Origin: Pelecanus crispus
Taxonomy: Eukaryota > Chordata > Aves > Pelecaniformes > Pelecanidae
DNA length: 64,000 bases
Assembly (NCBI RefSeq): GCF_030463565.1
Contig: NC_134643.1
Span: 127,392,309-127,456,308 of the forward strand
Direction of reading: 5' to 3'
The translations under genes and the position numbers were made by a program. Under the pieces are notes generated by a model. That model ran no database searches and was not told where the DNA came from. It saw only the letters and a program-made list of their open reading frames with translations. Shown here one piece after another: positions 1 to 33,640 of this stretch (position 1 is its first letter; each line of letters starts with the position of its first letter).

Positions 1-1085
1 CTTCAGGTTTTTTTTTTTTTTTTTAAAAAACAAACCAACCAACCCAAACACCACCACCACAACTTTGCTATCCTACCAGCAGTAGCCCCAGCCTAAATAG
101 TATTTTTCTACTGCAGTGGAAAGAGAGACAAGCTAAGAAAAGTGTCACTCTTGCTGGTCAAAAGCTTCATTCTTGGCAAAAGGCCAGTCAGAAGATGTTT
201 AGAGCAGTCTTTCTGAAGATGAAGAACAGCTACTTTTCTCCTGTAACCACAGGGCGATTCCACTCATCGTTACCACTAACAGCAGTCAGTAGCCTGAGCA
301 CAGCCGAATATGGATGGGGCTGCTAGTGTTAAACTGTGCCATGGCTACGCGAGTCAAATATTACTGAAGAATCCAGAGTTACAGAAGTGGTGAAAAGTTG
401 TAGCTGCATACACCTACTGCACATTACTCTTGTGTACTCTTGACAGTACCAGTCCACATCACGTTTGCCAGTTACTTCCAAGCTTGGCTACAGTAAATTA
501 GATTAGTAGTAGAGTTTTTCTCCCGGAATAAGGCGCTACAGTGTAGGAGCACTTGAACAGGACTTGAAAGAGTTTACAGCTTTTGACAGATTACCTTTGG
601 CTTTTCTAAAACAGGCATAAAAAGAAGCACTTCAAGATAAATAAGAGGGTGGGGAGGTAAGGGGAAGGTACTAGATGAAACAGCGTGATTTTCAAAAACC
701 TTCAGGCAAGAAGCTAGATCTTACCTTTTAATCTTTTCACTTGTGCTTACTTATCAGGGTACAAGTGGAAAAAAAGAAAGGTCTGTCTTCACAGTGAAAG
801 CTGGCGCACCGTGTGGAACAAAGTCACTAGTTTATGTTTGTCACTTCACTGTAAGGCTTCCACTGAAGTCAGTTTTTCCTCAGAGCAGCTGGTTGAAACA
901 AGCTTCAATTCCAGCCCTCAGAATTTCCTCCTGTTTTACACCAATGTCATCAAAAGAGAACACTCCCCCTGCCTTCCTTCTCTCCACACCCCAGTCCCAT
1001 TTTTGTCTCCACACAGGTATTACCTAACTGAACAACCTTGTACCAAAAAAAAAAAAAATTCCAGAACTTTCCAGAGCTCTCTTGG
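1..1085. other. Sequence downstream of CBS, no gene supported
   Basis: Beyond the likely CBS poly(A) site. It starts with a poly-T run and has short unconvincing reading frames. In human, PKNOX1 lies beyond CBS, but nothing here could be matched to it. It could be intergenic, or part of a longer CBS or convergent neighbour 3'UTR. Confidence 0.4.
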
Positions 1086-1104
1086 GCCTCCGCTTCAGTA
1101 ACTC

Positions 1105-1110
1105 TTTATT
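1105..1110 (-). terminator. CBS: Probable CBS poly(A) signal
   Basis: TTTATT on the plus strand reads AATAAA in CBS orientation, 382 nt after the stop codon. A T-rich stretch and GGTTGTT follow, as expected for a downstream element. Cleavage would fall near 1085-1095, giving a 3'UTR of about 400 nt. A more distal site outside the window is possible. Confidence 0.6.
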
Positions 1111-1491
1111 TCAACATATTTTATGAATCTGAAACAATGTTTTGGAAAGCCAGACTTTAGACATACAAGTAAGGAACATACCTTAACATACCATTACCTA
1201 CCATTAATTTAGGAAATATTTTTACTTATATATATAGGTAAAAAAATAAATTGTCTTGATAAGAAATACTGTGTAACCTGATTAAGAAATAAGTCCCCAG
1301 AAACTGTGCAATACAGCAAAATGCACTGGCTGTATAGCTGACACCAGGATAGCTAATTGCTTATTTTCAGAATTTAAAAACCAAAACCAAACCCACCCTA
1401 AGGACAGACCGTTCTACCTAAGAAATAAACCTGATTCTTTGTTGGAGATTGCAAAATGTTGTTGGAAGAGGCTCCACGTTGCTACTTGACT

Positions 1492-21898
<20,407 letters not shown>

Positions 21899-24800
21899 TT
21901 CATCCTTGGGGGAGGGGGAAAGGGGCGGTGGGAGGGGAAGAGAGAAAAAAAAAGAGGAGAGGGGAAAAAAACCCACAAACGACAGAGTGATTCTTATGCC
22001 CTGCTGTAACAAGGTCAGAGCATCTTTTGAGATTATCAAAGTTATTCAAGTTCTGCACTATGGGAAACCACCCACTCACATCATTGCCCCCCCTACAATA
22101 GCTAAAAATCATGGTACTAATAAGTCCTTATTCTTGTCTCCGTCCCTTCACCAACATATCTATTTCCAGTCTAGTGTTTCGGCATGAGTTCTTCTGAGGG
22201 AAGCCTGAACAGAAACAACCCTGGTGGCAATCTTCAAGAGAGCAGTACTGCCTACAAGCCAAAGGGGGCAATGGCAACAAGTAGCTTTTAACACCCAAGA
22301 ACAGGTTCTGCCAGTGACTACAAGAGATCTTGTCACTATACCTAAGACCCGGGTATTAGGGGAGAAAGCATAGTATGTCTCAGACTAATCTCATCCTCAA
22401 GTGTCCCAGTCTTCTTTTTCCTTTATATGAAAAAGGTCACAACAAATGGGTGGGTATTTTAATAGTCAGTTGATGTTTCCACAGTACTGTGAAGATGGGA
22501 AAGCATTTCAGCACAATTTTGATTTGCCAAATCCTTATCACCAAAACAGAATCTTGTACTGCAATGTTGAGTGCAAAAGCTTAGTACAGTGCCCTACATG
22601 AAGATAACCGAAACACACCGAAGCATGTGCTTACTATAACTAGCCTCCATAAACATTAAGAAAAACAGGACTAGTCTCACGGGAGACACCCCTCCCACAC
22701 CACAACACAGCTCTCTGAAATAAAACCTCCCCATTCCAAGTGGAGAGGAACAGACAAAGACTGTTTGGTGACTAATTAGCAAATGGTGCCAAAGACTCTG
22801 CACTGCTACTTGTAGTCATGAAGAACTCTTCCAGAAAGGCCACTTTCAATAGCACGTACCTCCACAGCATTCCAGAAAAAAAACCTAGAAATCCCTCTGA
22901 GAACAGACAGGGCTTTCCTAAATTCTGGTGACAGAAACACAAGCAAACAGTATTCCCCAAAGACCAATGAGTACCTTAGACACAGAAACAGGCCCTTCCA
23001 ATATCAACTTCTCCATATTCTTTGGTGGAGGTGACGGCACAGCAGATGACTTTCTTCAGGAGACCAAATACTGTGTGTCACGGGACTGGAATCCTCTTCA
23101 AAGCTGCAGATCATGTAAGTTAGAGGGGAAGAAAAAAAAAAAAAAAAAAAAATCAGGAAACAGCCTCTTGTAGGGGCAAGACACACATCCCACCTTCACA
23201 GGCAAAAAAAAGAAGCTGCAAAACAAAGTGAAGATGACTTGTATAAACAGGATAAAAAAACCCCCATGCAGCAGAGGTATTGCGCAAGAACAGTGGAGGG
23301 TCTCCTGACCCTGTTCCTCCTGTATTACCTTATCTTCCCTCTGCCCTGCCCACCACAGTTCAGATCCAGTAAAGTAAGCAGAAAACATCTCTATTGGACT
23401 GTCTGCAATTCCATAAGCTTGAAAGCCATACAAAATAATAGAAAATACTCCAGTTCACAGGATATATACTTCTAGGGACACCAAGGATGAAAGGGCTTCA
23501 TGGTGCCATCACCAAAAGACCCTGTACACAACTTAGGAAAAGGCTTTATACAGGAACACTTGCAGGAGCCTCTCTACCCTTGAGGAGACCAAAATCTCAC
23601 AAGTTCCTACCCGAACTGAATTAGTGTTGCATGCACAACTATAGCGATGCTGGATACACACAGCAAACACTTCAACCACAAGGAAGCAAGGAAGCCTTCT
23701 AGCAGGCTTTTTTCCAGAAATTAGTAAATATAAAATGGAAGCAGTCAGTTCACTTCTCCTACACCAGCCAGTTGTTTACAGAGGCTGCCTGCTTCCTTTC
23801 CATTGAAGGCAAAAATCTGGCTGAATTCTTGGAAAGTGTGGGTTTTTTTTCCTAATATTTGTTTTTCTCATCACCATTTTGCAGCAAGATTCAAGCTCTT
23901 TCCATTACTGAATTGTGCTAGGCCTGGAAATGGTCCTTGGCCTCATCCTCCTTCTGACATATGCACACAAACCAGATACAGCTTGTATCAGGCAGAGCTG
24001 ATGGTCTGGTGACGCACTGGAAAAAAGTCCAAATCATGGGGCCAGTGAACTTTAGCATTTGATCCTGCAAGTTAACATGCACCACTAACCCCTACTGCCT
24101 TAGGCCCACCAATTCCTTTCTTACATGCCTATTTGAAAAAAATGCCTATGGCATTTAAACTGCCCTCCTTTAGCGAAAAAGCCTCTGAACATGCCAACTT
24201 TCCAGACTAAGGCTTGAAATAATTCTCCTTCTGGATATAGAGACTTCCATGCCACCAAAATGATACCACTTTACTGTATTTAGGTTAATACATGCCCAAG
24301 ATCCAAGATGGACTACATCCTGTCCTAGACTACTGACTAGGACTAGACTGAGAGACAGCAGTCCAAGAAAGCTAATACCCCATAAATACACATAATCTAA
24401 CACCAACCAGTCTTTGTTACCAGAAAAGAGCTTACTTCTAGTTCCAGAGCAAAAAAAAGCCTTCATTTCTATTTCTGGAAAGTGCCTGGCTCACAGTTTA
24501 GAATATCAGCACTTTTTTTAGTAAAGAAAAAATACTGGAGAAGTTTCAAGGCTTCCTACAAGCCACATCCACATGCTCCTTCAGACAGCTGGCATGCAAT
24601 ACCGGACACAGAACCGGCTGCCTCTGCTCACAGGTAACACTGACAATATTTATAAAGTCCATTTAATAACAGTACCTTGCTGCCAAAGGATCAAACTATT
24701 TCAACACACAGGAAGAAAGCAGCAAGGGGTTATAGACAGGAAATAGCAGATTTTGTTCATCTTCTAGGTTCTCATAAAATAGTAGTACAAAACCAAACCT

Positions 24801-27567
24801 CAAAACACCAATCCTCAGTGTCCTTCAAAAGGGTTCAAAAATTGAGGGGAATGGGAAAGAAATTTGTTGCAGTAAAAGAATCAGAGGTTTCAAAAAAAAA
24901 AAAATGTGCTTGTTCTCTGCATTGCAGGCAAGAAAGAAAGGAATGTGGCTCTCTTCAAAAGTTGCCTTTTGGAGGATTCCCTCATTTCCTCTATTGTAAG
25001 GCAAAAATATCCACAATACAGTAACAGCAACACCCATCACCTCTTGAACTAGAAACAGCAGAAATGAAGGAAAAGCTGTATTTATTGCCTTCAACTAAAT
25101 GGTGAGATTCTCTCATGTATTTAGAGGAATGGCAATACTTTGATGTTTGATCAAAGCTTCAGTAATGGGTCTAGAACTTTGAACAAAAGTGAGGGAAGAG
25201 AGAAAAAAACTAGCCACAAGCATTGCAAACAAAAATCCTGTCACAAAATACTAACCTTAAGCATCATTATTCATTGGAAGGAACACAAGCTCCTGCTCAA
25301 TAAAGCCCTTCAAATCAGTTTATTAGGCCTTGTTTTAAATAACTCCACACCCACCCAGCCCAAAGTAGATAGGTATGAATATATATATTTATGAAGTCAA
25401 ATTCTAATCATGCTGGTAGAGAATCAGTCTCAGCTATGGTCAGACTAGTATCTTAGGGTTTTGAAGAAGGACAAAATCCTAGGACAGACTTGGTTGCTCT
25501 CCAAGAAGAATTCTTACTACAGCACTCAGTGGAGACATAAAAGCATCTGCGATGGCTTACAGTTATACCTAAGAAACAGGTCAAGAGCCCAAGAGTGACT
25601 TGTCATGTTCAGAACCAACAGGAAGACCTCAGACCTCTGAGCTCCTTCAGTGCTACCCATGAGCTTCCTGACACACCACCCTGAACATCCAACTGGTGCT
25701 TACAGCCCAAGATGATGCAACTTCAGCAAAACAGGGAGCAGAGGTGGTCAGTCTAGGACATTGAAATTCCCCCCAAGACCTATGATCCTGCCTACGGGCC
25801 CAAATCAGGCCATAGGAAGCTGGTGAATCTTTCTGCTGCAGGGATCTTTGGGGGACAAAGAGAAGGGGATGAACAGAAATCACCAAAACAGAGGACGACA
25901 GCAACTTTTTCACTAGCCTGACCCTCCTCTCAGTCTTTCCTCTTGGAATGCAGACTGGGAAGACAGGACAGGAGAATGGTGGCTGCTGCTCCAACTGCAA
26001 TTGAATGCTGCTCAGAAGAGTCTGAGAGACATAAGCTGCAGGAAGAGTTGCCCATCTTCAGGAAAGAAATTCTGTCAGCCTGAATTTAAGTTTGCTGTAA
26101 AAGAGAACACTCCCATAACTAGCTGGGGGTGTGGGCAGAGTCTAACTAGAAAATCCTGACTAACTTCTGCCATTATATCTGCAGAGAGCACGAGGCAGAA
26201 AAATCAGAAAGACAACTTACAGTCACTTAAACCTAAACCACGAAGGGGATTGGGACATAGGCAGAGGTATGGGATCCAAAAAGCCTCATGGGAAAAGCTC
26301 ACATCTCTGGATCCATCTCCACAGGGAACCCAAGACCTAAACTATTTCTCAACTCCTACAGAACAGGACTGAAGGCCAACGAGTGAAATTAATCCCCAAC
26401 CAGACTGAGCTGAACTCACTCCACAGATATGTTAGGAGCTACAGTTTCTAAGGCTGTTTACAGTACATGATGTCAGCACTAATGCAGACATTTAAAGAGT
26501 ATCATGTGTGCGAGACCCTAATTAACTTGAGTCTTGTCTGAAGCAGAAATGAACCTGTCTAAAAGGCAGGTGTAAGAGGTGGATCAGAGAGAGATGCCCC
26601 AAGGGCTGACTACTCAGCAAGAGATGAGATAAAGGATTCCATTATGCTGCGGCCTGAGAATGGGAAACTTTGACATTAAGCAAGTACTTTACTCTGTGAA
26701 CAAGTAAACCACTGCAAACCAATTGTTCTGCTCACTCTGAATATCACAGGGCGTAAGAGAGCTTTAGGATCTTTACAGGTTACCAGATGTAGCAGTACCC
26801 ATCCAGCCTCTGGAAGCTGTTCAGAAACACTACAGCTGTAAGTGTTTTAGGAGACAATCAGCCACCCGTTTTTTGTTGTTTTTTTTTTTTCCCTCCACTC
26901 TACTACTTCTTCAGTAGCAGGCAGCCATCGCTTCAGTGTCAGAAGACATCAAGTGACCTGAAGCAATTGGGGTATGAATTAACAACACCGTGGCTCTAGG
27001 AAGAAATACTTTGAGAATCGACTCTTATCTGTTTTCCTCTACAGAGCAGATGACACACGTCTGTCTGTCCTCTCAATGATCACTCTTCCTTTCAAGGCCA
27101 GACAGGCATACTCACAAGCCTCCTGAGAGGAAATAAGTCATTCTTTAATGCCTCTGTAACACTGCAAAGATGTTAAAACTTCAACAGCAAAGCAACTTCC
27201 CCCACTATGGCAATTATGCTAGGCATCAGCCAGTGAAAACATGAAAGCGTTCAGTCTGCCTTCCCCCCACAGAAAGGAAGCTGCACATGCAGCCCCAATG
27301 CAGGTGTCTTCTGACATCTCCATTTCCTGCGTTCACTCCAACCCTGTCCGGACTCACCTGGTAAGTCTTCTGAGTGAAGACTGATGTCTTCAAGGAGCAC
27401 AACAGCATTAGAGAAAAGACTGGAAAATGCCTTAATCTGCATTTTTACCTGCTGCAGTCAGAAGCTTTCGTTATTTCTTTCCCTGCATCTAGTTCCCTCT
27501 CCTCAGTCAGCATACAAAGATGGACCAACACTACAGCCTGAACAGCGCTCTTGATCTGCCAAGCTCA

Positions 27568-27680
27568 CCATGTACAGGGAGAGAAGCGTTACAGGTAGGG
27601 TAACAGAGGCTCAGAGATTAAGCAAGTTGCCCAGCATGGCAAAAAGAGGGAGTTGGAGCTCTGCTCTCAATTTCTGACCA
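27568..27680 (+). repeat. Possible ancient MIR-like SINE remnant
   Basis: The order of words GTAACAGAGGCTCAGAGATT, AAGCAAGTTGCCCAGCATGG, then GAGTTGGAGCTCTG resembles the MIR core and 3' arm (gaggctcagagaggttaag...cttgcccaaggtcac). Similarity is from memory and partial; the boundaries are approximate. Confidence 0.4.
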
Positions 27681-29405
27681 GGTCTACAAAACAGGTCAAA
27701 GCACAGCTCCCCTTCCCCGGCATTATGGTGCCCCCGCCCCCTTCAAGGCACCACATCTTTTGTTTCAGCCCAGGGACCTCTGACAAAGGCTGGCAGAGAA
27801 TTGCCAGTCACACTGCCCAGGCAGGAAGCCAGCTTTTTGGCTGATGCATATTTTATGGGAAAGGCCAACTGCCACCCACTCTGGCTACATCTGTAGAGCT
27901 TTTGGCAGGCATCCACAGTGCAACCACGGGCACAGGACAGCCTGCTGCCTGCCTAGTTCCTATGGATCTCACAGGCAGACAGCAGGCACCTGCTGGTAGC
28001 CAGAGGCCAGCCCATCCCAGCAACCTGCTACACTGCCAGCACCAGATTAGCGACGTACCTGAGCCCGCATGCATGCTCCAGGACATGGGTCCCCCATGAC
28101 CCTGGCTACCAACCCCAATTTTTAGAAGTACTGCTCTGGCTTTAGGAAAGCAGGCTGAGTTAACTCACACGCAGAGGGTCACGATAGGATACTGAAGAGC
28201 CACCAACTAGTATCAAAAAGGATGATCTGTCCGAACGGCCCAAGTACTGGACCTAATTTAGCACTTAAACCTTACTTCATCACTAGTGATCTCACTACAG
28301 CCACTCTCCCGCTGAGAAATAGCGGGTTCTGAGCAGGTCTCAGTTTCCCAGGAAATACCTTTCCTCCTCTGACATAAAATCCCCAGATTTCACTTATCTC
28401 CATACTGTGAGTTTTCCCTCCTTTCTGCAGCACAAGTTTTGCAGAACATGGAGCTTTCATGCCTCAGCTCAGCAAACAGACTCGTTTAAAGGGTAAACAG
28501 CCTGAGCAACTTTGCTGGAACAGGGCCCAGCACTCCAAAACCTCTGTGGTCAAAGGCTTTAAGATTAAAAAAAAAAAAAAAAAAAAAAAAAAAGCAACAC
28601 ACAAACCCACACAGAAGACTAGAGACTCAAACAGGAATAGGAAAGGACTTGTTTGCCTTTCAAGTAATGGCTGGTTCAGTAATATGCCAGCAGCATTACT
28701 AACATTGCTATTGAAGTAGATTCACAGGTCTCAGCCAAGTTCAGACCCTTCCTAATAGAGGAAAGGCAATGTATACAATAAAGTGTAATAGAAGAAGCTT
28801 CTTAGTCCACCGCGTTAGCCAGACTTGCCAAAAAACATCGGCAAAAGACTGCCACGGTACCCATGAGAGAAATAGGTGACAGGCAAAGCCAGCTGAAGAG
28901 CTGGTGCCAACCCCAGAGAGAAAAACTAAAGGAACAGCGTCATCTTGCAAGGCTGTATAAGCAGCAGAAAGCCCATCTTTCCTCCCCCTGCTCCCTGCCC
29001 GGAGCGGGCGCTCGGCGGGCACCCTGCAGCCGCCCAGAGCATCCCGGCAGCCGCCCGGGGCCTGCGCTCCCGCCCTCCCCACGGGCCCGCCAGCGCCAGG
29101 GCTGGCTCCGGCGCTCCGCTTGCCCAGGGCAGCCCCGAAGCTGCCCGTTCCTCTCTTTTCTTCATTAAAAAAAAAAAAAAATGGAAAACAAAAGCCCACC
29201 CGTGTAGCACAACGGCATTCACCCACCAGCCCGCAGCCCTCCATCCTTCAGCCCGCACCCTCCATCCTGCCTGAGCCCCCCCACACGCCACAGTGACCGT
29301 TTAACGGCCGCCCCCGCCGAGGCGAAGCGCGGCGCAACCCACCCCACGCGGCGCCCCCTCCCCCATCCCACGCCCGCGGATGATGCAACGGGTGGCGAGG
29401 TGGGC

Positions 29406-29418
29406 GGGGGGGGGGGGG
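29406..29418 (+). repeat. Poly-G run in CBS CpG island
   Basis: Thirteen consecutive G on the plus strand just inside the presumed first intron. Prone to sequencing length error and able to join a G-quadruplex. Confidence 0.8.
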
Positions 29419-29459
29419 ATAGATAGAGCGGGAATGCGGCGCGACGGCCGCCACCTCAC

Positions 29460-29590
29460 CCACGCGAGCCGGGCGCTCCCCAGGACACGGCCGCTGCGGC
29501 GCGGCACAGGGGCCAGGAGGAGGAGGAGGAGGATGGTGATGAAGGGGAAGCGGGGCGCAGCGGCTGCCGGCCGGGCGGGCGAGGGAAGCA
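29460..29590 (-). other. CBS: Candidate noncoding first exon of CBS
   Basis: Inferred exon ending in a consensus donor whose intron starts at 29459 (GTGAGG). The start near 29590 is a guess from the inverted CCAAT at 29666-29670. It includes a (CCT)n tract complementary to 29515-29534. Confidence 0.35.
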
Positions 29591-30004
29591 GTCAAGAAGA
29601 GCCCGCGAGCCCCCGTGGCCCCGCCCACCGCCCTCCGAGGGGAGGGAGCGGCAGCGCCCGCGGCGATTGGCCAGCACGGGGGCGTTGGCGAGTGAGAGAC
29701 AGCCAATGGGGAGCGGGAGCGCGGGCACGGGGCGCTGCCGCCTGCAGCCGTGTGGCTGCCGGGCCGGGGCCGGGGGGGCCGGGGGAGGGGGGGCCGGCCG
29801 GCCGCGCGCCGGAGCCCTGAGGGGACGGGCCCGGGCTTCTCCAAACGGGCTTCGCCTAGCCCGGGGCGTGCCCAGGCCCCGGCCTTCGATGTTTAATTGC
29901 GCGCCTGTAGGCACCGGGGGAAGATGCGCTTGTCTCGCCCCAGCACTGCAGGTGTTGCTGGTTGCCTAAATTGGGAGGGGGGAACCCCAAAACCCAAACC
30001 CATC

Positions 30005-30020
30005 GGGGGGGGGGGGGGGG
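30005..30020 (+). repeat. Poly-G run
   Basis: Sixteen consecutive G at the upstream side of the CpG island. Length is likely uncertain in assembly. Confidence 0.8.
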
Positions 30021-30350
30021 AGGGCTGCTGCGGGGGGAGTTTCACGGCCGGGTCTGCAGCCAGACTCCCCCCCGGCACCTAAACCCCCCGAGGAGGCCTC
30101 AGGGCAGCCGGCCACGTGCCGCCGGCATTTTGGGCCTCATCCCGGCTTGCCCAGATCGGCATCAGGGGAGAGAGAGAGGGCCGAGGCACCCCTGGGTCTT
30201 GTGTCAAAGCCTGGAAATAACCCAGGGCGCAGGCAGGGAAGAGCCGGTGAATCCGCCGGCTGGGAGGTGCAGGCTGGAAACGGGGCTACGGAAAGCGAGT
30301 GCGAGCGGCTTGCTGAAACAAACCCACACGGGTCATTTGGCTAGCGGTTG

Positions 30351-33084
30351 TTAACGCCGCAAACCAGGACATGGGTTTATCCCAAAAGGTGCCAGGCCCT
30401 AAGCGTGTCTCTGGAATAAACACTTTCGCTGCTCTAAGCTCCCATGGTACCTACGATTTGGCACCTGCCTGTGTGCTGGCGCGCTGCTCGTGAAGAAGGC
30501 AGCCATCTCGGGCGTCGGTGGGGGGCTGCGTCCTAGCCGAATTGGCTTCATCCCTCCGAGTCCTTGTGGCACCGATGCAATGGATAGTTATTATGCTCTG
30601 ATGTAATTATTACACTTCTCATGGTGCCTGAGAATGTGATCATGAGGGTCTTCACCTGAGAAGTCGCCCAGTGTCACAGTGGCTGCATCTGCATGGTTGT
30701 GAACGGAACTTTGTGATGTATAATAGCGGGTGCAGGTGAATTTAAGACATTCAGTGCAAATTGTCTCAGAGTAATTCTTGACTACCACAAGGTGCTCCGG
30801 ATTATGCAGGAAGTTAAAAAACAAAACAGAAATCCTTGCATGAAAGCATGAGATAACGAAAAGGCTTACCAGAGTGAAATGTCTTGAGAACATAGCTTGT
30901 TGCTACAGGAATTCCAAGCAGCAATTTCTTCTGTATCTATAAAAAATACCAATAAAGAGAAAAGCAATTCAAGGTAGCTTTATTTTAGAAAAATGATTCA
31001 CCCTGAAGTGTTCCACGTGCTTTAGGTAATCGAAGGAGTGGAGACAACTGTATGTCTCCATCTCCATCTGGACATACAGATACTACAGAGTATAGCTATT
31101 TGAGGAGCATTGTATGCTGTATAAAAATAAAAAGTAAGGAACAGGCTGTTTTAATCAAGTGGTAAAAATGACAGAGGAGGCTTTAAAACTGGATGTGACT
31201 GGTCTGAAGCTGAATGGCCAGTCTTGGTGTCACAGAGAGTCAAGGATCTCCCTGGTAAGAAAATGGACCATGACAAGAATGTGGGGTGAAATTTATGAAA
31301 AAAACACAGGAAAAACACTGAACAATTAAAAACAAATCAAGAGAAGAGCCAGGTATTTTCTGTCAGCCTTAAATAAACAGCAACACTGAGGCAGCTGTTT
31401 CATTACATATGCTAAAAATCCACACTCAAATTACACAGAAAAATCCATGTTGATGACAAATTACATTGCTTTTTCCTACCCCTTTCTGGATCAAAGTAGA
31501 TGTAAACCTACTTTGAGTTCCACGTTGTTATTCTCATTTTTCCTAAAGAAAGATTTACTAGAAAATACTGCTGTCAAAGAGGACAATTATTGACTTTAAC
31601 CAATTTTCCTAGCTAGTTATGTCTGAAATATTCATGTAAAGTGAGGCTTGCACAAGTAACCATTAGCCCCACTGGAAAAACATCAGTCAGAAAAGCATGT
31701 GGAATCAGATTCTAGCTTGTATTTGGTGCAGCTAAATTACAGAATGGCACAAGAGGAATGCAGAGTGTGAAAACAGTGACGTTAAGAATGCCTGGCCCTT
31801 GAAATGGGTATCAGAAAAACCGTCAGACACCAGGGCTCATGTGAGGCCCAGCCACAAAGCACAGCGAAGCAAAAATGTGTGAATATTTGGAACAGAATGG
31901 GTGCAAGTATTTGAAAATTGCAGTTGTACCCACAGAGGGTACCCAAGGAGGGATAACCGTACCTTTTATGCCTTTCAGGAGAGATTGAGGGAAGAGGCAC
32001 TGAGTCAGCTGTTCTGGCTGAAAAAGTGCCAGCTTCGCAGCAACCATTGCAACTTCAGGCAGATGGGCGTCAAGATACGAAATCGGCAGCACAGATGGAT
32101 TTGCCAGATCCTGTAAAATGTGAACCAGATACCTCAGAGGAGACTTGTAAGACCAAGTGACAGTACTAGGTATTTTGGAAACTATCTGAACATAATGTGT
32201 GAGGCTAATGAGAGGTATTTGTAATTGCACCACAGCTCTGTGCTCAAGATTTGATCTCCTTCACCACGGCAGCAGCCAGGTGAACATAAACTGGCAACAT
32301 GTACAAGAAAATGACAGTTTTGACTTAAAAAACCCCTGACTTAAAAGATAGCACACACTGTGCCATTTGGCATTAGTGGCATTAAAATCAGTCAAGGTGG
32401 CTGGGAATGAATGCACAAAGCTTTTCTCCACACCACTGCCTGCTAATTAGACCTATTATGGCTGAGCCCACTCAGTGGAATACTAAGATCACTCTTCAAC
32501 CCAGCCTTGCGAATAACTCCCATAAATCATCAGTTCACTACCAGTTTTGTAAGTGGAGCCACTTGAGCCATTTCCTGAGATCTGACAATGCTTAGGATTA
32601 TTTTTCTCCCAAGGAACGAGAGGAGTTGTGGTGAGGGTTGGTATATAATCAAAATTACTATTTGATCAGTGTAGCGGCAATGTGACACCGACTGGAATGT
32701 TAACATAGAAATAAACAGCTTGTTTAGGAATGGCAAGCAGAGAATGTTGTTTCTTGTATCAGTGATGAGTAGGCATGCTGAAGACTGAAAGGTTGAGGAG
32801 AGAGATCCCTTGGACAAGTGCAATCAGTGATCAAAGGGGGGGGGGGCGGCAAAAAGGTAAAAGCTGTTGTGGTAGGATCACTGAAGGAGGAAGATCAGGT
32901 GGAGGAGGCTTTTTGTGAGCAACTGATGAAGTCACCCAAAGAACCAATGGTGCTTTGGTGGTACCCAGAGCCCTTTTGGGAAGGGAGAGCACAAGGCTAT
33001 CGCACAAGCTCACGGAAATGTTTTTATACAAAGGGAGGAAAAAGCAGGCCAGGAAGAGCCACTCCATATTTTAACTGCATGGGA
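30351..33084. other. Intergenic between CBS promoter and CR1 cluster
   Basis: AT-balanced sequence with no supported exon, promoter or RNA gene. The part after about 32.85 kb (words such as GAGGAGGCTTTTTGTGAGCA and AAGTCACCCAAAG) may be the upstream part of the very old CR1 copy that is clearer from 33.1 kb. Confidence 0.45.
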
Positions 33085-33635
33085 GACGCTGCAAACAATG
33101 TGGAGGACAGAATCATAGTTCAAAATTGTCTTTGACAGACTGGAGAAATGAGATGAGAAAGTAAAATAAGAAGTTGGCCGATAAGGACAAATGCAAAATT
33201 TTACAGCCAGGCAAGAGCAATCAACTGCTTGAGTAGCCACTGTCTGGACAGCAATTGTGTAGAGTGGAAGGTATGACTATAGTGTCATGCAAACGTAATG
33301 TGAGTCAACAAGGCCCTGCTGTTGTGAAAAAAGCAAACATCATACAGGGTTATGCAAACAGGAGTATAATCTGCAGGACACATGGCACTCTGAGCACTGG
33401 TGCACTTTGTTGAGGTACCATGTCCCATCTGGAATGCTGCATTTAACAAAAGATATGGCCCATGTAGAACATGGCCTCAGGAGCACAACAAGAAGGTAGA
33501 GAGAAACGTGGCCCAGGAGTAAAGACTGAAAGAAGTCAAGTTGTTCAGAGAAGAGAATACTGAAAAAAGGCAGAATTGCCTTCATTTGGCTAAAGGGCAG
33601 TGAGGAAGGGGATAAACCATTTTTCATGTTCCTTC
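33085..33635 (+). mobile_element. Ancient, heavily decayed CR1 fragment
   Basis: The order of degenerate CR1 ORF2 words is kept: GACAGACTGGAGAAATGAGA, AAGGACAAATGCAAAATTTT, GCAAGAGCAATCAACTGC, AAAGCAAACATCATACAGGG, GAGTATAATCTGCAGG, then TGTCCCATCTGGAATGCTGC. Frames are destroyed. It is much older than the adjoining copy and in opposite orientation. It may extend left to about 32850. Confidence 0.6.
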
Positions 33636-33640
33636 AGAGT

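Larger units (their letters stand above)
21905..29459 (-). other. CBS: CBS first intron (or introns) upstream of the coding exons
   Basis: About 7.5 kb between the first coding exon and the presumed promoter exon. Additional noncoding 5' exons may lie here, but none could be placed by sequence alone. It contains poly-A runs at about 23129-23151 and 28566-28593, a C/T-rich tract next to the 21.9-kb acceptor, and a possible ancient SINE near 27.6 kb. No coding sequence was recognised. Confidence 0.55.
28970..30350 (-). promoter_or_regulatory. CBS: CpG island, probable CBS promoter
   Basis: Dense CpG and GC-box-like sequence between two AT-balanced regions. An inverted CCAAT (ATTGG at 29666-29670) and a direct CCAAT (29703-29707) sit about 80-120 bp upstream of a plausible minus-strand start near 29590. 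A good minus-strand donor, GTGG|GTGAGG, has its exon edge at 29460. It is the only CpG island between CBS and U2AF1's 3' end, so assignment to CBS is inferred from position. It could also be bidirectional. Confidence 0.65.

Noticed and set aside
28741-29914. Several 100-198-codon frames on both strands in the CBS CpG island
   Set aside because: Mutually overlapping, compositionally biased and without recognised similarity; explained by GC content.
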